DNA from: Lineus longissimus
Lineage: Eukaryota; Nemertea; Pilidiophora; Heteronemertea; Lineidae
DNA length: 64,000 nt
Direction: 5' to 3'
Assembly: GCF_910592395.1 (NCBI RefSeq)
Contig: NC_088322.1
Span: forward strand, 14,319,431-14,383,430
A model generated the notes under the pieces. That model made no database searches and had not been told where the DNA came from. It was given only the letters and a program-made list of their open reading frames with translations. The translations under genes and the position numbers were made by a program. This document shows, one piece after another, positions 1-12,637 of this stretch (position 1 is its first letter; every line of letters starts with the position of its first letter).

Positions 1-1628
1 AAAGATATCCGGTTTTTCTTGATTTATATGGTTTTAGGATTTAGAGTATCCTTTGAGTGATCACATGGGTACGATTGCCTTGAAATGTTTATGATGTTTG
101 CCGTAAAGTCAAACTCTTTTTTTCACGATTGCCGGAGTTGGTAGAAGCCACTGTAGAGATTGGTCAGAAGAACTGAAACTTCGCTTCTCGATAATTGCCA
201 TGGCACATGGCAGAATGACTTGGAGCCACGTGCTTCAGATGTTTAATTTCTTTTACCACGATGTATTCAGTGAAGAATGTAAATCGTTGCCCGACACAAC
301 TTACCGGGTCTCCCGACCCCAGATTCAATTCCCTACCCACTGTATCCAGGCGAGACTATCGGGTAGCTGAGTTGTGCATTCCTGCGAATAAAACCCACTG
401 GTCTAATCACGGCCTTTCTCCCGTCTCAGACAGCTGTCTAACAGCAGTCGCTTCTGGTGACGACCACAGCCAAATGAAAAATGTCAACGTAATCGAAAAA
501 GCAAATTAGACGATACATGTGTTTTGAATTCGTATATTTGTAACTCTACTGCTTCACCATCGGGTAGTGATTTCAGTTGAATATTGGGCTTAGAGTATCG
601 TTTGAGAGATCACATGCTTCCCATCAACACAGGTAAGGACATGTACTGCTTTGTAACAAGCTCAACTGCCAATATTTAATGAAGCCAATGATTGAATGAA
701 GCCAAAAATAAGCCCGTTAGAAAATCTGTACACTTGTAACACCCTCCACAAGAAAATACCCATCTTATCGATGGTTATACGTACCGGCCGGGGCAACAAT
801 GTTTAACATTCAACTCTTCTGCCCAAACTAAGCAGACCAAACCCACACAGAACAATAGTCCGGTCACGGATGTCTCTCACCAACGCCTGCATCCGTCATG
901 GGCTACAACCTCAGCCTGATGAGAATGCCCAATCTCCGGTAAAATGCAAAATAACGTCGTTATGTGTCGAATAGGTAATCAGTTTTGATTCTCTTAATTT
1001 GGTGACCAAGCAAATGTTTTATCTCCGTGTGAATCCAGGGACCGGTTTTATTCTAATCAATGAATGTCCGTTATGATCAAATTATGATGCACAAAGCCAA
1101 ACTTTTCATGGCTGAAATTCTTGACCAATATGCTTGAATAACAAACTCCCATGTCTTCAAAATTTACTTCCCTGCCTGGAAAGGATATGAGGGCACAAAA
1201 GAAATAGACGAATGGTTAGTTCAGCTTGAGGGGCGTATCCAGTATACCCCCAACACTGTAGCATTACATCCTGACTCGATTGCGTTTCCGTCACAACCGC
1301 CTGGCTCAGGGTGCCGTGACTTAGCGATATCAAAACCTTGGGGGTCAAGATAGTAACAGTATGGTCTTGTTCCTAGTGTGTATCAAAGGTAAACCGATAG
1401 CTTTACCTACCGATAAATCCCACGTTAAGTCCCATGGTGTCAATAGCAGGTCGTGTCATACATGTAAGCGACCCGTCCACGTGCGATTGGCATTTTCAAA
1501 ATAGCAGCCATGTTTATTATCACATTTCCCCTCAACCAATCAAAAGTTTTCTAATTTCAAATCGTAGTACGTAAAGGCCATATCCATACGGGCAATTTAG
1601 CGTAACCCGGTACGAGTCAGATTGATTT
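1..1628. other. non-coding stretch, possible SINE fragment
   Basis: No convincing exon. The frame open from 261 to 509 is probably chance. Around 290-357 the reverse strand has a tRNA-like arrangement, and a word (ccaggcgag) shared with the SINE-like patch near 2480, so an old SINE is possible. An ATG at 1434 opens ten codons to a GTAAGC donor at 1464, but nothing else supports it. Confidence 0.4.
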
Positions 1629-1753
1629 ATGTCTGGCAACGAGCAGACGAGTGTTCAATTGATTTTCGCCGTTGTCAGCGTAATGGCGTTTGCCATAGTG
1701 TGTACAGAAACACATGTGTGGTGTAATTTGTGTAGTGCTGATTCGTGTGCATT
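1629..1753 (+). CDS. possible first exon with a membrane segment, phase 2
   Basis: The ATG at 1629 opens a frame with a short polar start (MSGNEQTS) followed by a hydrophobic run of about 17 residues (VQLIFAVVSVMAFAIVC), as in the cytosolic tail and anchor of a type II membrane protein. A GTATGT donor at 1754 would end the exon in phase 2, the phase also seen for the hydrophobic exons at 46248 and 56326. The frame otherwise closes at 1820. Codon use is not clearly different from the surroundings and no other exon of such a gene is visible. I do not recognise the family, and chance is a real alternative. Confidence 0.25.
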
Positions 1754-1883
1754 GTATGTTGGGATGCACGCACAAGCTCATTGTTGTTCCTGGTATCCCG
1801 CTGAGTGTAATGATGCTTGACCGTCCTTGACATAGACGTCTGATAGCGTAATAGTATGCTCAGTATCTGCTCTTCATCACATT

Positions 1884-1926
1884 CATGCTGCACCGTCCCG
1901 ATTTACAGCAGGAACCCAAACTGACA
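1884..1926 (+). other. isolated strong splice donor
   Basis: A near-perfect donor (GACAG then GTAAGT at 1927) follows a G+C-rich patch. The nearest ATG in an open frame (1884, MLHRPDLQ) gives phase 1, and the phase 0 frame is closed by a TGA. It could end a non-coding first exon or be a chance site. Confidence 0.2.
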
Positions 1927-2454
1927 GGTAAGTTGCTCTTTCGTCCTTTCATCCTTTGTTAGTTTCCATGTTACAATCTAATGATTACATGACCGCGCGA
2001 TTGGTGCAGACTTTGCAGTGAGCCTATCTACTGATTCATGAAAACTAGTAGCTACTGCCTTATATCGAAACAGACACAGCAGTATTAGTGGTGCGGGTCC
2101 CTCAATTATTCATATGCTGGCTCTATATGCTCTCGTACTGCATAACAAGCTGTCAAATACCATCATTGCATAATTTGATGTATTACTTGCAGTGTGATCC
2201 ATAGTCATGTTTCTTCATCAACATATATCATTTACCTTTGAGAACATGATTAAATTACTTTCAAACCAATTGCGTTGACAACCAGATTTCAGGCTCTGAT
2301 ATAGTTTGCCGTGATTGATAAACCAACATTTAGTTTGACCCGTAATGGTGTATATAGTTCCTGAAATATATTCTTTTCTCTACACTCAGGTTGCCTGACC
2401 ATCATACCAGATACTCTCGGAAGAAGGTACCCTGTTGGCCAGTGCCGATGATGT

Positions 2455-2530
2455 AACGACCTTTGCTTGAAATGGTACCAGGCGAGGATCGAACCCGAGA
2501 TACTGTGGTTACTACTGTCTATGCTTTATG
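2455..2530 (-). mobile_element. tRNA-derived SINE fragment
   Basis: On the reverse strand the string GGTTCGATCCTCGCC is a good RNA polymerase III B box (GGTTCGANTCC) inside a T-arm-like hairpin. No matching A box or folded tRNA is present, so this is most likely the worn head of a tRNA-derived SINE rather than a tRNA gene. Ends are approximate. Confidence 0.4.
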
Positions 2531-3803
2531 GGAGTTGTTAGCGGAACGGACAGTCCTCTGACTTTGGATAGTGTTGGGGTTATATCAACTGAATGAATTC
2601 AGCAGTAGTAAAAGAGTAGGCCAGACGACCAGTATAGATACGACTAGCAGTGTGGAAATAAACTGTTAGATTTTGAGGCTGGGCTTCCTACTGGTCTATA
2701 ACTATCTACGAAGAGTACAATCCGTGATCAGCCGCGTTGTTCTCCAACTGCAAATTTCGGACTACCATCTTACAGTATCGACGAACGTTTTGCTGGATAT
2801 GTGCACCACAGTTTCATATCACACGAAAGTTTCAAGGCATTAAAGTTTCCATACTCTACGTTAACTGCTTCACTTGTGCCTGTTGCTCTTGTTCTTACAT
2901 GTGGCATAACGTACTTGTGTTTTTAACATCTTATGCTACAGTACCTTTGGCGATAAGGACCACTGCTGGCTACGACTTTTGGAGTATCTGTGATAAGGGT
3001 CCTGGGTACTAAACCAAGATGAAGCCAATTACCTTTGGTCTTTGTGTCATCATAGCCATAAGTATTACACTCCGAGTTTTGTTCTGGGCACTCTCAGATT
3101 TTCTCAATTATTTCTACTATGGACATACGTATGTGAAGAACACAGACTGATATTCATTATTGATGTGGAGAACTGACAATATGAGAATTATCAGGAAAAT
3201 GGCGACCATGTGGGTTGAACAATCGATAGCAGAATGAGTCTTTGAGGTTATGGACAGAGTGTATCAAAAAGTGCAACAACCGTGAACCATGGACTTTACA
3301 AAAATAGTGGTCAATTGGCACAGATAAAGGTACATTAAGTACCGAATGTATGAACCTGAAGTACAAGGATTCTAGGTGTTGGACACTTTTGGTACATTCT
3401 GTGAGGCTATGCAAAGCTATGTAGTGTTCTTTGCCACAATGAATCGTGACGGTGGTGATATTCTGTCCCTCGAGAATATCATGTTCTGTATTTTATCATA
3501 TTGGTTATTCTATTTTTCTGTTAAACAGGCATGGTGCCATTTATGAACTCACGAAATACTTAATTGGGAAGGGATATAATGACATGCCATTTCGAAAATA
3601 ACACCTAGCCAAAAGAGGATTCTCTAAACTATTGACTGAACTTTCCTTGTTCATTATTGAGTGATATGTATTTATCATTAAGGTTGTATTATCCGTATTT
3701 CATACAAATATGATCAAAACAGCGCGTCGTATTCTTTATTTTCATGAATGCAGATAATGCCATTACGGAGATCACCGGGGAATCCCGAGGTATACCGATG
3801 ATC

Positions 3804-4133
3804 GATAATCACTGTCCTTATGTAAACACTGCAGCCGATTCCCCAGGGGAACCTCCTAATTGGACAAGCATCATTAGAATTGGTAAACTAACCTAGACAT
3901 GTGTAACACTGATAATCACTGTCCTCTGGAAAACATTGCAGCCGATTACACAGGGGAACCTCCCAACTGGAGAAGCATCATCAGAATTAGTAAACTAACC
4001 TGGACATGTGTAACACTATAGTGCTTGGGGATGGTCAATGTGGAAGGCAATTTGGCGATCTGGCAAAAATCGCGAGCTTTTGACATCATTAGAATCTGTA
4101 AACTAATGCCAAAAACCCTGACATTGTGTAACA
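3804..4133. repeat. 107-bp tandem repeat, two and a half copies
   Basis: The unit starting GATAATCACTGTCC at 3804 recurs at 3911 with substitutions. Both copies run through a shared AGGGGAACCTCC block and end in a TGTAACACT motif. A third, partial and more diverged copy, ending in the same motif, lies at about 4083-4133. The copies are clearly diverged, so this is an old duplication and not a live satellite. Confidence 0.8.
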
Positions 4134-4441
4134 CTAAGTTAGCAATACTTGTTGCTTAATTTGGCAATAGGAAGAACAATCGTGGTATGGGACTAGAAGA
4201 GCACAAAGACTTCCAAAAAAAATCATGAATTCCCTACATTGTCAAAGATTGCTCCAAAAGTAATAAACGACAGACTCCTGCAGGAAAAAGCAGTCGCATG
4301 AAAAACAGATCCAGCACTGCATGAGCGCCAGTCATTAGATGAAGTTCATTAGAAAAATCCACTTTAACCCTAATTCTACATAAGCGAGTTCTACCCAAGG
4401 GATATTTCATCACATCCCGACTATATTCGCATGAGTTTCTC

Positions 4442-4762
4442 TTACACGGCAACTGCGGCGAGTCCTTTCATCTGATACCTCACCCAAGTGAGATCGAGCT
4501 TTCCCTGGCCATAAACCATTTCGCCAGCTCGTTCAGAATTCTCTGAACAGCATTCCGTATTCCTTGACCGGCTTTGGGACACAAGGGAGGCAACCTTTAA
4601 CTTATCGGCTTCTGGTTGAACTGGTTTGCGAGGCTGGATATAGTTTAACGATCGTATGTTTTGGGTATCAATGGCGAGATATAGGCACTGTGCGGGCTCA
4701 TGCCGACCGCCAAAACGACTGTTGTTCTTCACTCTAAAAAATGGACGGAGGAAGACCTTAGC
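4442..4762 (-). other. open frame on the reverse strand, unrecognised
   Basis: A reverse-strand frame is open for about 107 codons with no early ATG. It carries a GGGTGAGG word that would be a phase 0 donor. Residues such as FRVKNNSRFGGRHEPAQ look protein-like, but I recognise no domain. It may be an internal exon of an unknown gene or chance. No good acceptor pairs with it. Confidence 0.15.
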
Positions 4763-7700
4763 TTGAACAAATCAACACAGATAAGAAGTTGATGGAGCCA
4801 TTTATTTGACCCATTTAGTCCGCAAATGGGTCGCGATTAGAGCACGTTTACCTAAACCATAGTCTCATAACGGTTAAGTATACAGCGTGCTAAACTCTTT
4901 CTCACTCGAATTGGTAATGGTCCAAGGGGGGCACTAGAAGACTCAATATTCCGGTTAGAACTACCGTATTAACCGTTGTCAGCCCGTCTCGGGATGACAG
5001 GTCACAAAGATTGGTTTCTCTGAGGACAGTATTGACCCAGAAAGCAATGCATACCAATCGAGGTAGCGATTTGGTCGGGCGTCTTAGGACGTATAGTCAA
5101 TACTATGGGTCACCATTATGGGGTGTGATGACACCCTTGGTGACTAGGTAATGCTGGAGCCACGATTTGCTAGGCTGATCAAGATCAATAACCTATAATT
5201 TCACCATTAGATTTGACTTTGTTTTACTATATGAATGGCAGGTTTTCTCACCATACAAAGTATTCACGATCTATGTTGTTATTCACTCAACGAAAATACC
5301 TTACAAGTCAAGTCTCATAAGAGCGTACACCTGAGAGGAAATAGCTACTTCCAAAGTAATTGTCGTAATTTTCAGCTAGGCCTACTGCATCGATAAGATG
5401 TGCTCTCCACGAAGAACGTGCAATATTTCAAGAGTAGATGACCTGTATTTAAAAAAAGCAACTTTAGACTTGCAATTCTAACCCCAACATTTTTGATCAT
5501 GCGTCGAGCTTTCAGACTACTCTGTCTGAATCTGTCTTGTATGTTTGGGCCAGATACCCACATGACGATATAACATACATTACATGCAAACCATAAGCTA
5601 CACCACAACGCACCAGAGCTGAATAATTTCGACATTAAGGATGGTCTGCCGTCGAGGGGAAAAACGTCAGTATGGTTGGTTGTAGGTTCCTCTTGACGAG
5701 CCATATAATAAGATAATCATATCTTGGTCAGAATGAAGCCAGAATGAAATTTACATTAGGCCATTTTATTTCCTCGTACATTATATGAGGCCAAGCCCCG
5801 GAGCGTCAGGGCAAAGCCTTCGGGTCGTGAGATGAAATATTGCCAGTATGCAGAGTCTACCATGAATCAACTTCGGTTTCCCTACTGTTCTTCAAAATCT
5901 GCATTAACACTGGTTACCACACAATATCTTAATTTTAAATCGAAGAAGCTTTGCGTCTTTTTGTACATCCTGTATAACAGCTATGTCATGAGCTGGACAC
6001 TATCCTCCAGTGTATTGCAGTATAGCTGATAATACACTGGAGGGCTTCGAACCGTGTTATTACTTGCTTCAGTTTGCGGAAGACGATAAAAAACAAAGGT
6101 TCCAATAAGTCTGCTGTGTAACCAAGTGAAAAGGGGAAGACAACGATACCGAAAATAGATCGCCTCGTGTATTTTTAATGATACCTATGTTTCTCAATTG
6201 GAATTAGACAGGTGTGGCTTTAGCCATATCTAGATATGAGGAAATCTGATATTACTGCATCGAAGTTTGCTTTAGTATTGGCCTTTTCTTTTAAGATGAA
6301 GGCTCATTACTCCAAACGGAAGGAAGACAATAGAAGTATACAATCTCAGGATTAACCTTAAACATGTGAAACCTTTACGAACCCGAAGACGTGGGCACGA
6401 AGAAACGTCTACCGTGCATATTTAATTACACAGGTCCATTGGTACTATCTTATCAGCTAATGGACAGAACTCAAGAAAATCAAACCTGCTTTTTCTTGTT
6501 AATGGATTTCGCTATTCCCTGTCAGACTGACCACTGTTATTCTTAGTTACAGGATTATCAAATCGCCACTTGATTTATTCAGGTCAGGACCAAGGCTGTA
6601 TGATTAAGGCTTGAAACAAAGTTTTCCAGATAGTTCATTGTCACATTCAGATGTAATGGATTCAAGTTAGTGCTTTTGTTCTTTGGAATATCAAAACTTG
6701 TTCTTTTGAAAGTTGGAATATACTTCGAACCACGTATTGTATTGCTAAAGGATGTTGTCATTCGTATTTTATTTGGATATCTACCGTTGTGCTATGCAGC
6801 TCTTTGATGTTGAAACGCACATATAAAACGTCGTTTCACGTTTTTATAATGTTCTCAATGGTTGAAGACATTAGGATGGAGGTCGAGCATTTGTAACCGA
6901 TTCTGAATAGTAATTCGTCCTCAAACGGAATACATCAACCCATTTGCTCATTTGCCTCTGGAAGATTCACTTCTTTTGGACCTTTTACCGAAAGCAACAT
7001 TTTTCCACTCGCATTGATTCGGCCTGGAACTGTTCTCTGTAGTATGCTTTTGGATTCCAAAATCTTTTGTGCTGGAGAATTTTCTGAGCAAAACATTATT
7101 TGAGGGACCTGGAGATTCCTAAAGTCCTAGTATCTTCTAGTCAAACCTCTCATCAGTCGGATACTTGTCGGACGAATTCTGGGATAAATCTTTTATCTTA
7201 CCGATTTATGATCATCGTACACTATCACTGTGCTCGACAATTGACACTTACACTTTACGGATATTTCTACGGTAAACTACCTGTTGCCCTCCTTATACTC
7301 TGCTGAACTGTCCTGCTGTGATAATTTGTGAGTTTCTTCATACTTAAACGTTTAATTTGATGATTAACTGAAAATCGGCGTCCATTTACTGCCAAAAAGA
7401 CGACTGTACTAATGTACATGACTTTCGAACTCTTTATGATGAAGATTGACCTCGGGTTGACCCTGCCCTGTGATGCCTTATCTAGGTAGTCTACTAATGC
7501 ATCGTGGAATAATGCATTATCTGATGCAATCTATATCTTCTAGGTTCAAGGCGTGAATGACAGGCAATCTGTGCGCCACAGCCTCCTTTTTTGTGGAGGC
7601 ACGGGTTTAACACTGCTGAAATTAGCTTATAGTTGAGCCGCTGGAATGCCTGCTGACAATGAAAAACTAACTTTACTCTGCGAACTTACTACTAATATTC

Positions 7701-7905
7701 CTTGAGACAATCTAGTGCCTCTGAGACTGGAATTCTGCCAACGAATCGTAAAGACAAAACGGACAAAGTAGCAATCACAGATGCTTATTTAGTGTTTTTT
7801 TGTGACTTCCATATAATGGACATAATGAACGAAAGGCCTGACATCACGGGTCCAGTGGACATTGATATCCTTCTCCAGCGATTCTGACTGAAGTGCTCAA
7901 GGGAG
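4763..7905. other. non-coding stretch
   Basis: Nothing convincing on either strand. The only structure noted is a nested inverted repeat at 5109-5144. The reverse frame 5372-5704 is open for 110 codons but shows no domain and no splice signals that I trust. Confidence 0.5.
5109..5144. repeat. nested inverted repeat
   Basis: Two stems share one axis: GTCACC at 5109-5114 with GGTGAC at 5139-5144, and inside it GGGTGT at 5121-5126 with ACACCC at 5131-5136 around a four-base loop. It could form a cruciform or reflect a palindromic binding site. Confidence 0.6.
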
Positions 7906-8022
7906 ATGAATTGTGCCGTCCAGAACACGGGAGGAGGAGGACCCGCGCCCCGCCGAGGGAAGTGGCGGGTACCCCCTGATGATACCCTACAGGTCGTTGA
8001 CGGAAGTGGCCAGGTAGGAGAC
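7906..8022 (+). CDS. alternative first coding exon, 39 codons, phase 0
   Basis: An ATG at 7906 opens 39 codons that run in frame into a GTAAGT donor at 8023. A second donor, GTAGGA at 8014, three codons earlier, is also in phase 0. An in-frame TGA lies seven codons upstream, so this ATG is the only start. The exon is much richer in G+C than its flanks, and the peptide (MNCAVQNTGGGGPAPRRGKW...) has a glycine run, a basic cluster and an acidic end. No signal peptide or membrane segment is seen. I infer an alternative N-terminus of a gene whose shared exons lie to the right. The protein family cannot be told from this exon. Confidence 0.6.
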
Positions 8023-10876
8023 GTAAGTTTTGAAATAATTCATTCTTTCCGCATGACCTTCTTCTTTGGCTCATCTGAGCATCATTCCTTAGCCTATCTG
8101 AGCGAGGTCGTGTTATGTCATGTCGACTTGTCCGTCACCCGGCGTTGATTTACTGTTGTCTGTTACGTCTAACCGTCCGCCCGTCAACACTCGTAGCGCA
8201 TTTGCTCATCATTTAGTCCTTTAGGTCGAACCTTGGTGTATGGATGATCTATATGACACATATAATGTATAGAGCTACTTTTTTGGACTCGAGGTGGCCA
8301 TATTGTTTTACTTATTATTGACCCCTGAATATACTACTAAGTGTACAACTTTCATGCCTTGCCAAAATAGACCACGGCTAGAAAGTTACATGTGAAGTAG
8401 CTGGTCCGCCCAACTTGAATGAAAATTGTAGTGTTGTTTCATCTCCCGATACACCGAAACCATTTTTTTCTGACTCTATTTTTATGATTAAAAGTAAAAA
8501 TAAGCGGAGCAGAGACCCCAGGTGTTTATGTTGGATCCTAACACATTTATTATGTTATCTTTGGTAATGATGCATGTTCTAAGTAGTAGCTACGATTGCA
8601 GAAAATGGATCACTGTATTTTGATTCACTGTATTGATGCACAGTTGATCTTCGGAGGGAAGTGATAAAGTTGATTTTGAGTTTGATCATTGGTGTTTGAA
8701 TGAACTGTGCAGTAAGGGAACTAACAACAAAATTAGTGTTGCAGGCATTTAATTGCACAGAAATAGTGTAAGTGTTGTCGGTAAGAACCTCCTTCTGTGC
8801 TGGGATATGATACTTAGCTGGCAAGATTCAGTTATCCTCGCAATAGGAGTATATCGTTTTCTAAACTGTTACCTATGGTGGATATGTTGCTAATTTTGTG
8901 ATCGCTCCTTCTCGGATTGTGGATGTAAAAAAAAACGAATGTTGTGGATTACTGGATATAAATTTGGGCAATGGTTGTCTGATTTTCCCCACATTTGGTC
9001 GTATTTATAATCTGTTACCAATTTCCATTGCATCTGCGTGTTTCTTGTAGCTAAAGAAGCATATCCCCGCATTTTGGTTGTGACTTTATTCTCAAAAGAT
9101 CGATTTTGCACTTAGTGATAAAGATCCTTTTGGTATGGGTTTGGTCGGGGCAAGGGTGTTTGGATGCCTGGCACATTACACACCTCCAATTCATGACTAG
9201 GGCTATCTCAGTTTCTCACGAGAAATAATGGGGACTCGTACTGTTTATTGATATAGATGGGTAGGCTCATACGCAATGAATGAGGCCTAGGAAAACAAAT
9301 GTAACAAAATAGATACATGATGCTATCGGGCATTTTTCAATTAGCATCAGGTGAAAGAACTGATACAGCAGGCCAAGGTTGGCTCCACAACAACAGGCTG
9401 AACAATGTATGCATAAAACCACCGTACTATTATAAATATGTGCTGGTGCACTCTCTGAGTAAATGAACTCAGTGTGTTTCACCTAGTTGAACTGAAATGT
9501 ATGCATTCGATGCATCAAATGTTAGTGCATCAACTGAACGTAAGATGCAATTATCCTCATAACTAGGGCTTTTACACCATTTGCTTTCTCTAGGATGCTT
9601 TATAGTAACCTCTTTAGGTTTAATATGTAGGCTACAGATCGGGCTCCGATGCATATAAATTAAAAAATAAGACTCGAGTTTCCCCTACTACTGGTCGAGT
9701 ACAAATCGCCCTCAGCTGCTATCTGAAACCCCAGAACGTTTTCTGTGGAGACCGGGATAATAAAAATCCCAAAGCGCTTCACAACAGTTACCAAGCTAAC
9801 TGAAACGAGCGATTTATAAAAGCGAATTATTGTAATTATTATCATCATTTTTAAGTCCGAGTAGAATTATGCATGAGAACGTACACAGACAAGTATCATT
9901 TTGATCCTCATTTCCCTCATTACTTACATGTAGTTGGCGGAATTCCTTCGACCTAAATGATGCAGATCTATTCCAATCTATTTGGGTTTAATGGAAGGTC
10001 TCAAAAAGCAAAGGAAACATGGAGGGTTATCTGCAAACTGCAAACACTTAAGCGACCTGCAAGCTCTCCGTTTCAAAGTATCAAGTTACAGATACAATAG
10101 GCAAATGTTATACCTGTAGGGCCTATTGGCATTGTAATTGGACTGCCTAGTTAAGAGGTAGATGCATGCAGCTGTTAGCTGTGCATCCGTAGGCTTAGTT
10201 TTAAGTTGGCTATGATTACAAATGTTGCAGAAAACATTACCTTGATTTGCAACTTAAGTTTGTGAAGCGATCCATCTTGATGCCCTTGATTATCAAAGTT
10301 TTGTTCATTGGTATACTTATTGAATAAAGGCTTCCTTCCCAGTAGTAAAATATTCTTTGGGATAACATTTCTCTTTTTTGGCAACAAACTAGGATCTCAA
10401 GGGAACACTTTGTCCCACGTTTTGTGACATCTGAACGCATTGATTCGTTAGCATGGATTTTCTATGTGCTGCTCTAAAACCACGTTCTCTGTTGTCTAGC
10501 GTTGTCTACTGATCCTTGTCTTGCTGCAGGCCACTATTCGCAAAAGGAATCTCGTAAGGTGTGTTGGCCTGTCCGAGGAAAAATCTCGTTGTCATGACTA
10601 AGGTTGCAGCTATATATTTGTAAAACCCTCAATTCTAATTGGTCGAAGACCCCCCTTCTTAAGGAACACTTGCAGTGACTTTTCTGAGGACATATTCTTT
10701 GGTTTAGTTTCTGTAATAATTATAAGGGAACAGTACTATGGTCTGCACAATTATCTCTAGGGAGTACCCTTTTCATAGCTGCATTGAAATAAATTGGAAA
10801 AGACAGCCCTTTGTATCTAACCCTCTTGTACATCTCTGAATACGGATTACACTGTTCAAGGATAACCGACCTGATC
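8023..10876. other. non-coding stretch, probably intron
   Basis: A+T-rich with short chance frames on both strands. No paired acceptor and donor with coding character was seen. Confidence 0.5.
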
Positions 10877-10945
10877 ATGATTGCTGAATCAGCCGCCAGT
10901 GCAGGCTCTGCCGTTCACCGTCGGGGCAAAGCCAGCGAGGAAGAG
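10877..10945 (+). CDS. alternative first coding exon, 23 codons, phase 0
   Basis: The ATG at 10877 begins 23 codons (MIAESAASAGSAVHRRGK...) ending in three glutamates, followed at once by a GTAGGT donor at 10946. The island is markedly richer in G+C and CpG than the DNA on both sides. The peptide is small-residue rich, then basic, then acidic, with no membrane segment. The upstream frame has no close stop, so an internal exon cannot be fully excluded, but no polypyrimidine tract and AG precede it. It has the same layout and phase as the exons at 7906 and 42188, which supports a shared downstream acceptor. Confidence 0.55.
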
Positions 10946-10998
10946 GTAGGTCTCATTACCTCAGCTCTAAATACCACTTCATAATCTAACGGTAACCA

Positions 10999-11031
<33 letters not shown>

Positions 11032-11049
11032 TATCATCATCATCATCTT
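10999..11049. repeat. (ATC)n microsatellite
   Basis: An interrupted run of ATC/CAT triplets, with GTC and TTA interruptions. Simple sequence with no coding context. Confidence 0.9.
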
Positions 11050-12163
11050 CGGCGATCGTATTTGCAACATTAAAACAACGCTGAAGAGCTCTAAAAATCA
11101 ATGTATTTTAGGAATTCGGCAAAATGTACAGACCACGACAATATCTTTCTATCCAGACAGTAGAACGAAATGACATCACAAGCACAGACATGAAATAGGT
11201 CGCCTCTGTCGTCAGGGCAGTTTTGTATTGTCAATCGCAGCAACGGTGTTCGCTCTTTTAGTCGACTGTCAGCATAGCAGATGCAGATATCGCCTGGTTC
11301 TGTCAAAGTCTGGGAGATGGAGATACTGAAAATCGATCAAAAGGCGCTATCAGAAGATAAAAAGTACAGACGGGCGAATAACGGGTCTACTGTGATGTTT
11401 GTTTCGTTGTTTAATGTTACATTGGCTTTAATCACAGTGATGGTGAATTCGTTGGTGCAGAAATTACTACTTTGTGAGACATACTCTCATCAATCCTGGA
11501 GTTTGATAAGTCTCCGTTCTCAGCGGTGATTCAATACTGCTCTGTCTCACCCCCTACTTTAAAGTTTATGTAATGAATATGCAAACAGTTGTTGGGTGGG
11601 TGGGTGGGGTGGCGTTTGATATTTGATAAGCCAGATAGAATCCCAACTGTTATGGTGTAATGTCTGCCAACACTCTGGCGCTTATGCCTTGCCAGGGATC
11701 AAGATGGCAGACACGGAGCTTCTCATCCATGGTGTCACAAGTCAGCTGGCAGTCTCATGGCTTGATTGATGCATGTAGCCTTGGTGCAAGTGTAGAGCAA
11801 CACACTTTCCTAATGAATATTTATCTAGAATTCATCATGGCTGTTGCCTGGTTCTTCAAAACAACATGAAATCAATAAGCTGAATATGTTTGCGCCAGCA
11901 AGATGTGTTCGTTAAGTTACTTCATCCAAAGAAATACACAGACAACAGTGTCAATAGTTCTTCACAACTCCGTGAGCTATTGCTTTTAGAACCAAGTTAT
12001 TAATAGGCTAGCAGTTGTTGAAAACTATTTAGACAAAACTAGGATCCGGTTGGCCAGGGGGGTGGGGCGTTTATCTGCGATGCTAACACAGAGCTTCTGG
12101 CCGAAGTGCGAACAACTCACCTCTGTTTGGTCAAAACAATCAGTAAAGGGTTTGGTGCTATGG

Positions 12164-12637
12164 TTAAAACGATATTCTTTGCTCTAACGAAGCCACATTA
12201 TTCTTCTTGTCACTTCGGACTAATAATGCTTTGAAAATCTTGCGTGAATCTTGATTAATTGAATTGCTTTGGATTGCCTCCAGCTGGATGTCGACTTGGC
12301 CAGAATCTGACCATGCGGCACCGTCCTTGCCAAATGGTACCCAATGGTGTGCTAAGGTTGAATTGATATGCATTAAAAGCAACCGTGGGGGCACCTTTCC
12401 TAATATGTATAATGGTGGTCGCTGCACGCTGCAGCAAAACAGCCCAATTGTCTCAACAATAAATTGTTCCAACCAACTCCACGACATGTGATGAAATGTG
12501 GTATAACATTGCTGAATATTGCAATGTAGTACAACTACAAGAGCGGGATCGTGCATCATCAGAACAATGCATTTATGGAGTAGGATTGACTTGCAAAGCG
12601 GCCCCACTAAAATATTTGCATTCAAGACGCGTCCCAT
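12164..12637 (-). pseudogene. long reverse frame, possible decayed coding sequence
   Basis: This 157-codon frame is the longest in the window. Adjacent reverse frames over the same stretch also look protein-like (one contains NLSTPLGTIWQGRCRM), a pattern expected from an old coding sequence broken by frameshifts. I recognise no domain in any frame. There is no strong acceptor or donor at its ends. It may be a transposon-derived pseudogene or chance. It is worth a translated search but carries no assigned function. Confidence 0.2.

Noticed and set aside
1434-1463. ATG with ten codons (MVSIAGRVIH) and a GTAAGC donor in phase 0
   Set aside because: Composition equals background and the length is small. 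Such sites are expected by chance in 64 kb.
2455-2530. Possible tRNA gene on the reverse strand
   Set aside because: Only the B box and T-arm region are tRNA-like. No A box, anticodon arm or closed acceptor stem, so called a SINE fragment.
10999-11049. CRISPR-like regular spacing
   Set aside because: Simple triplet repeat without spacers; eukaryotic context.
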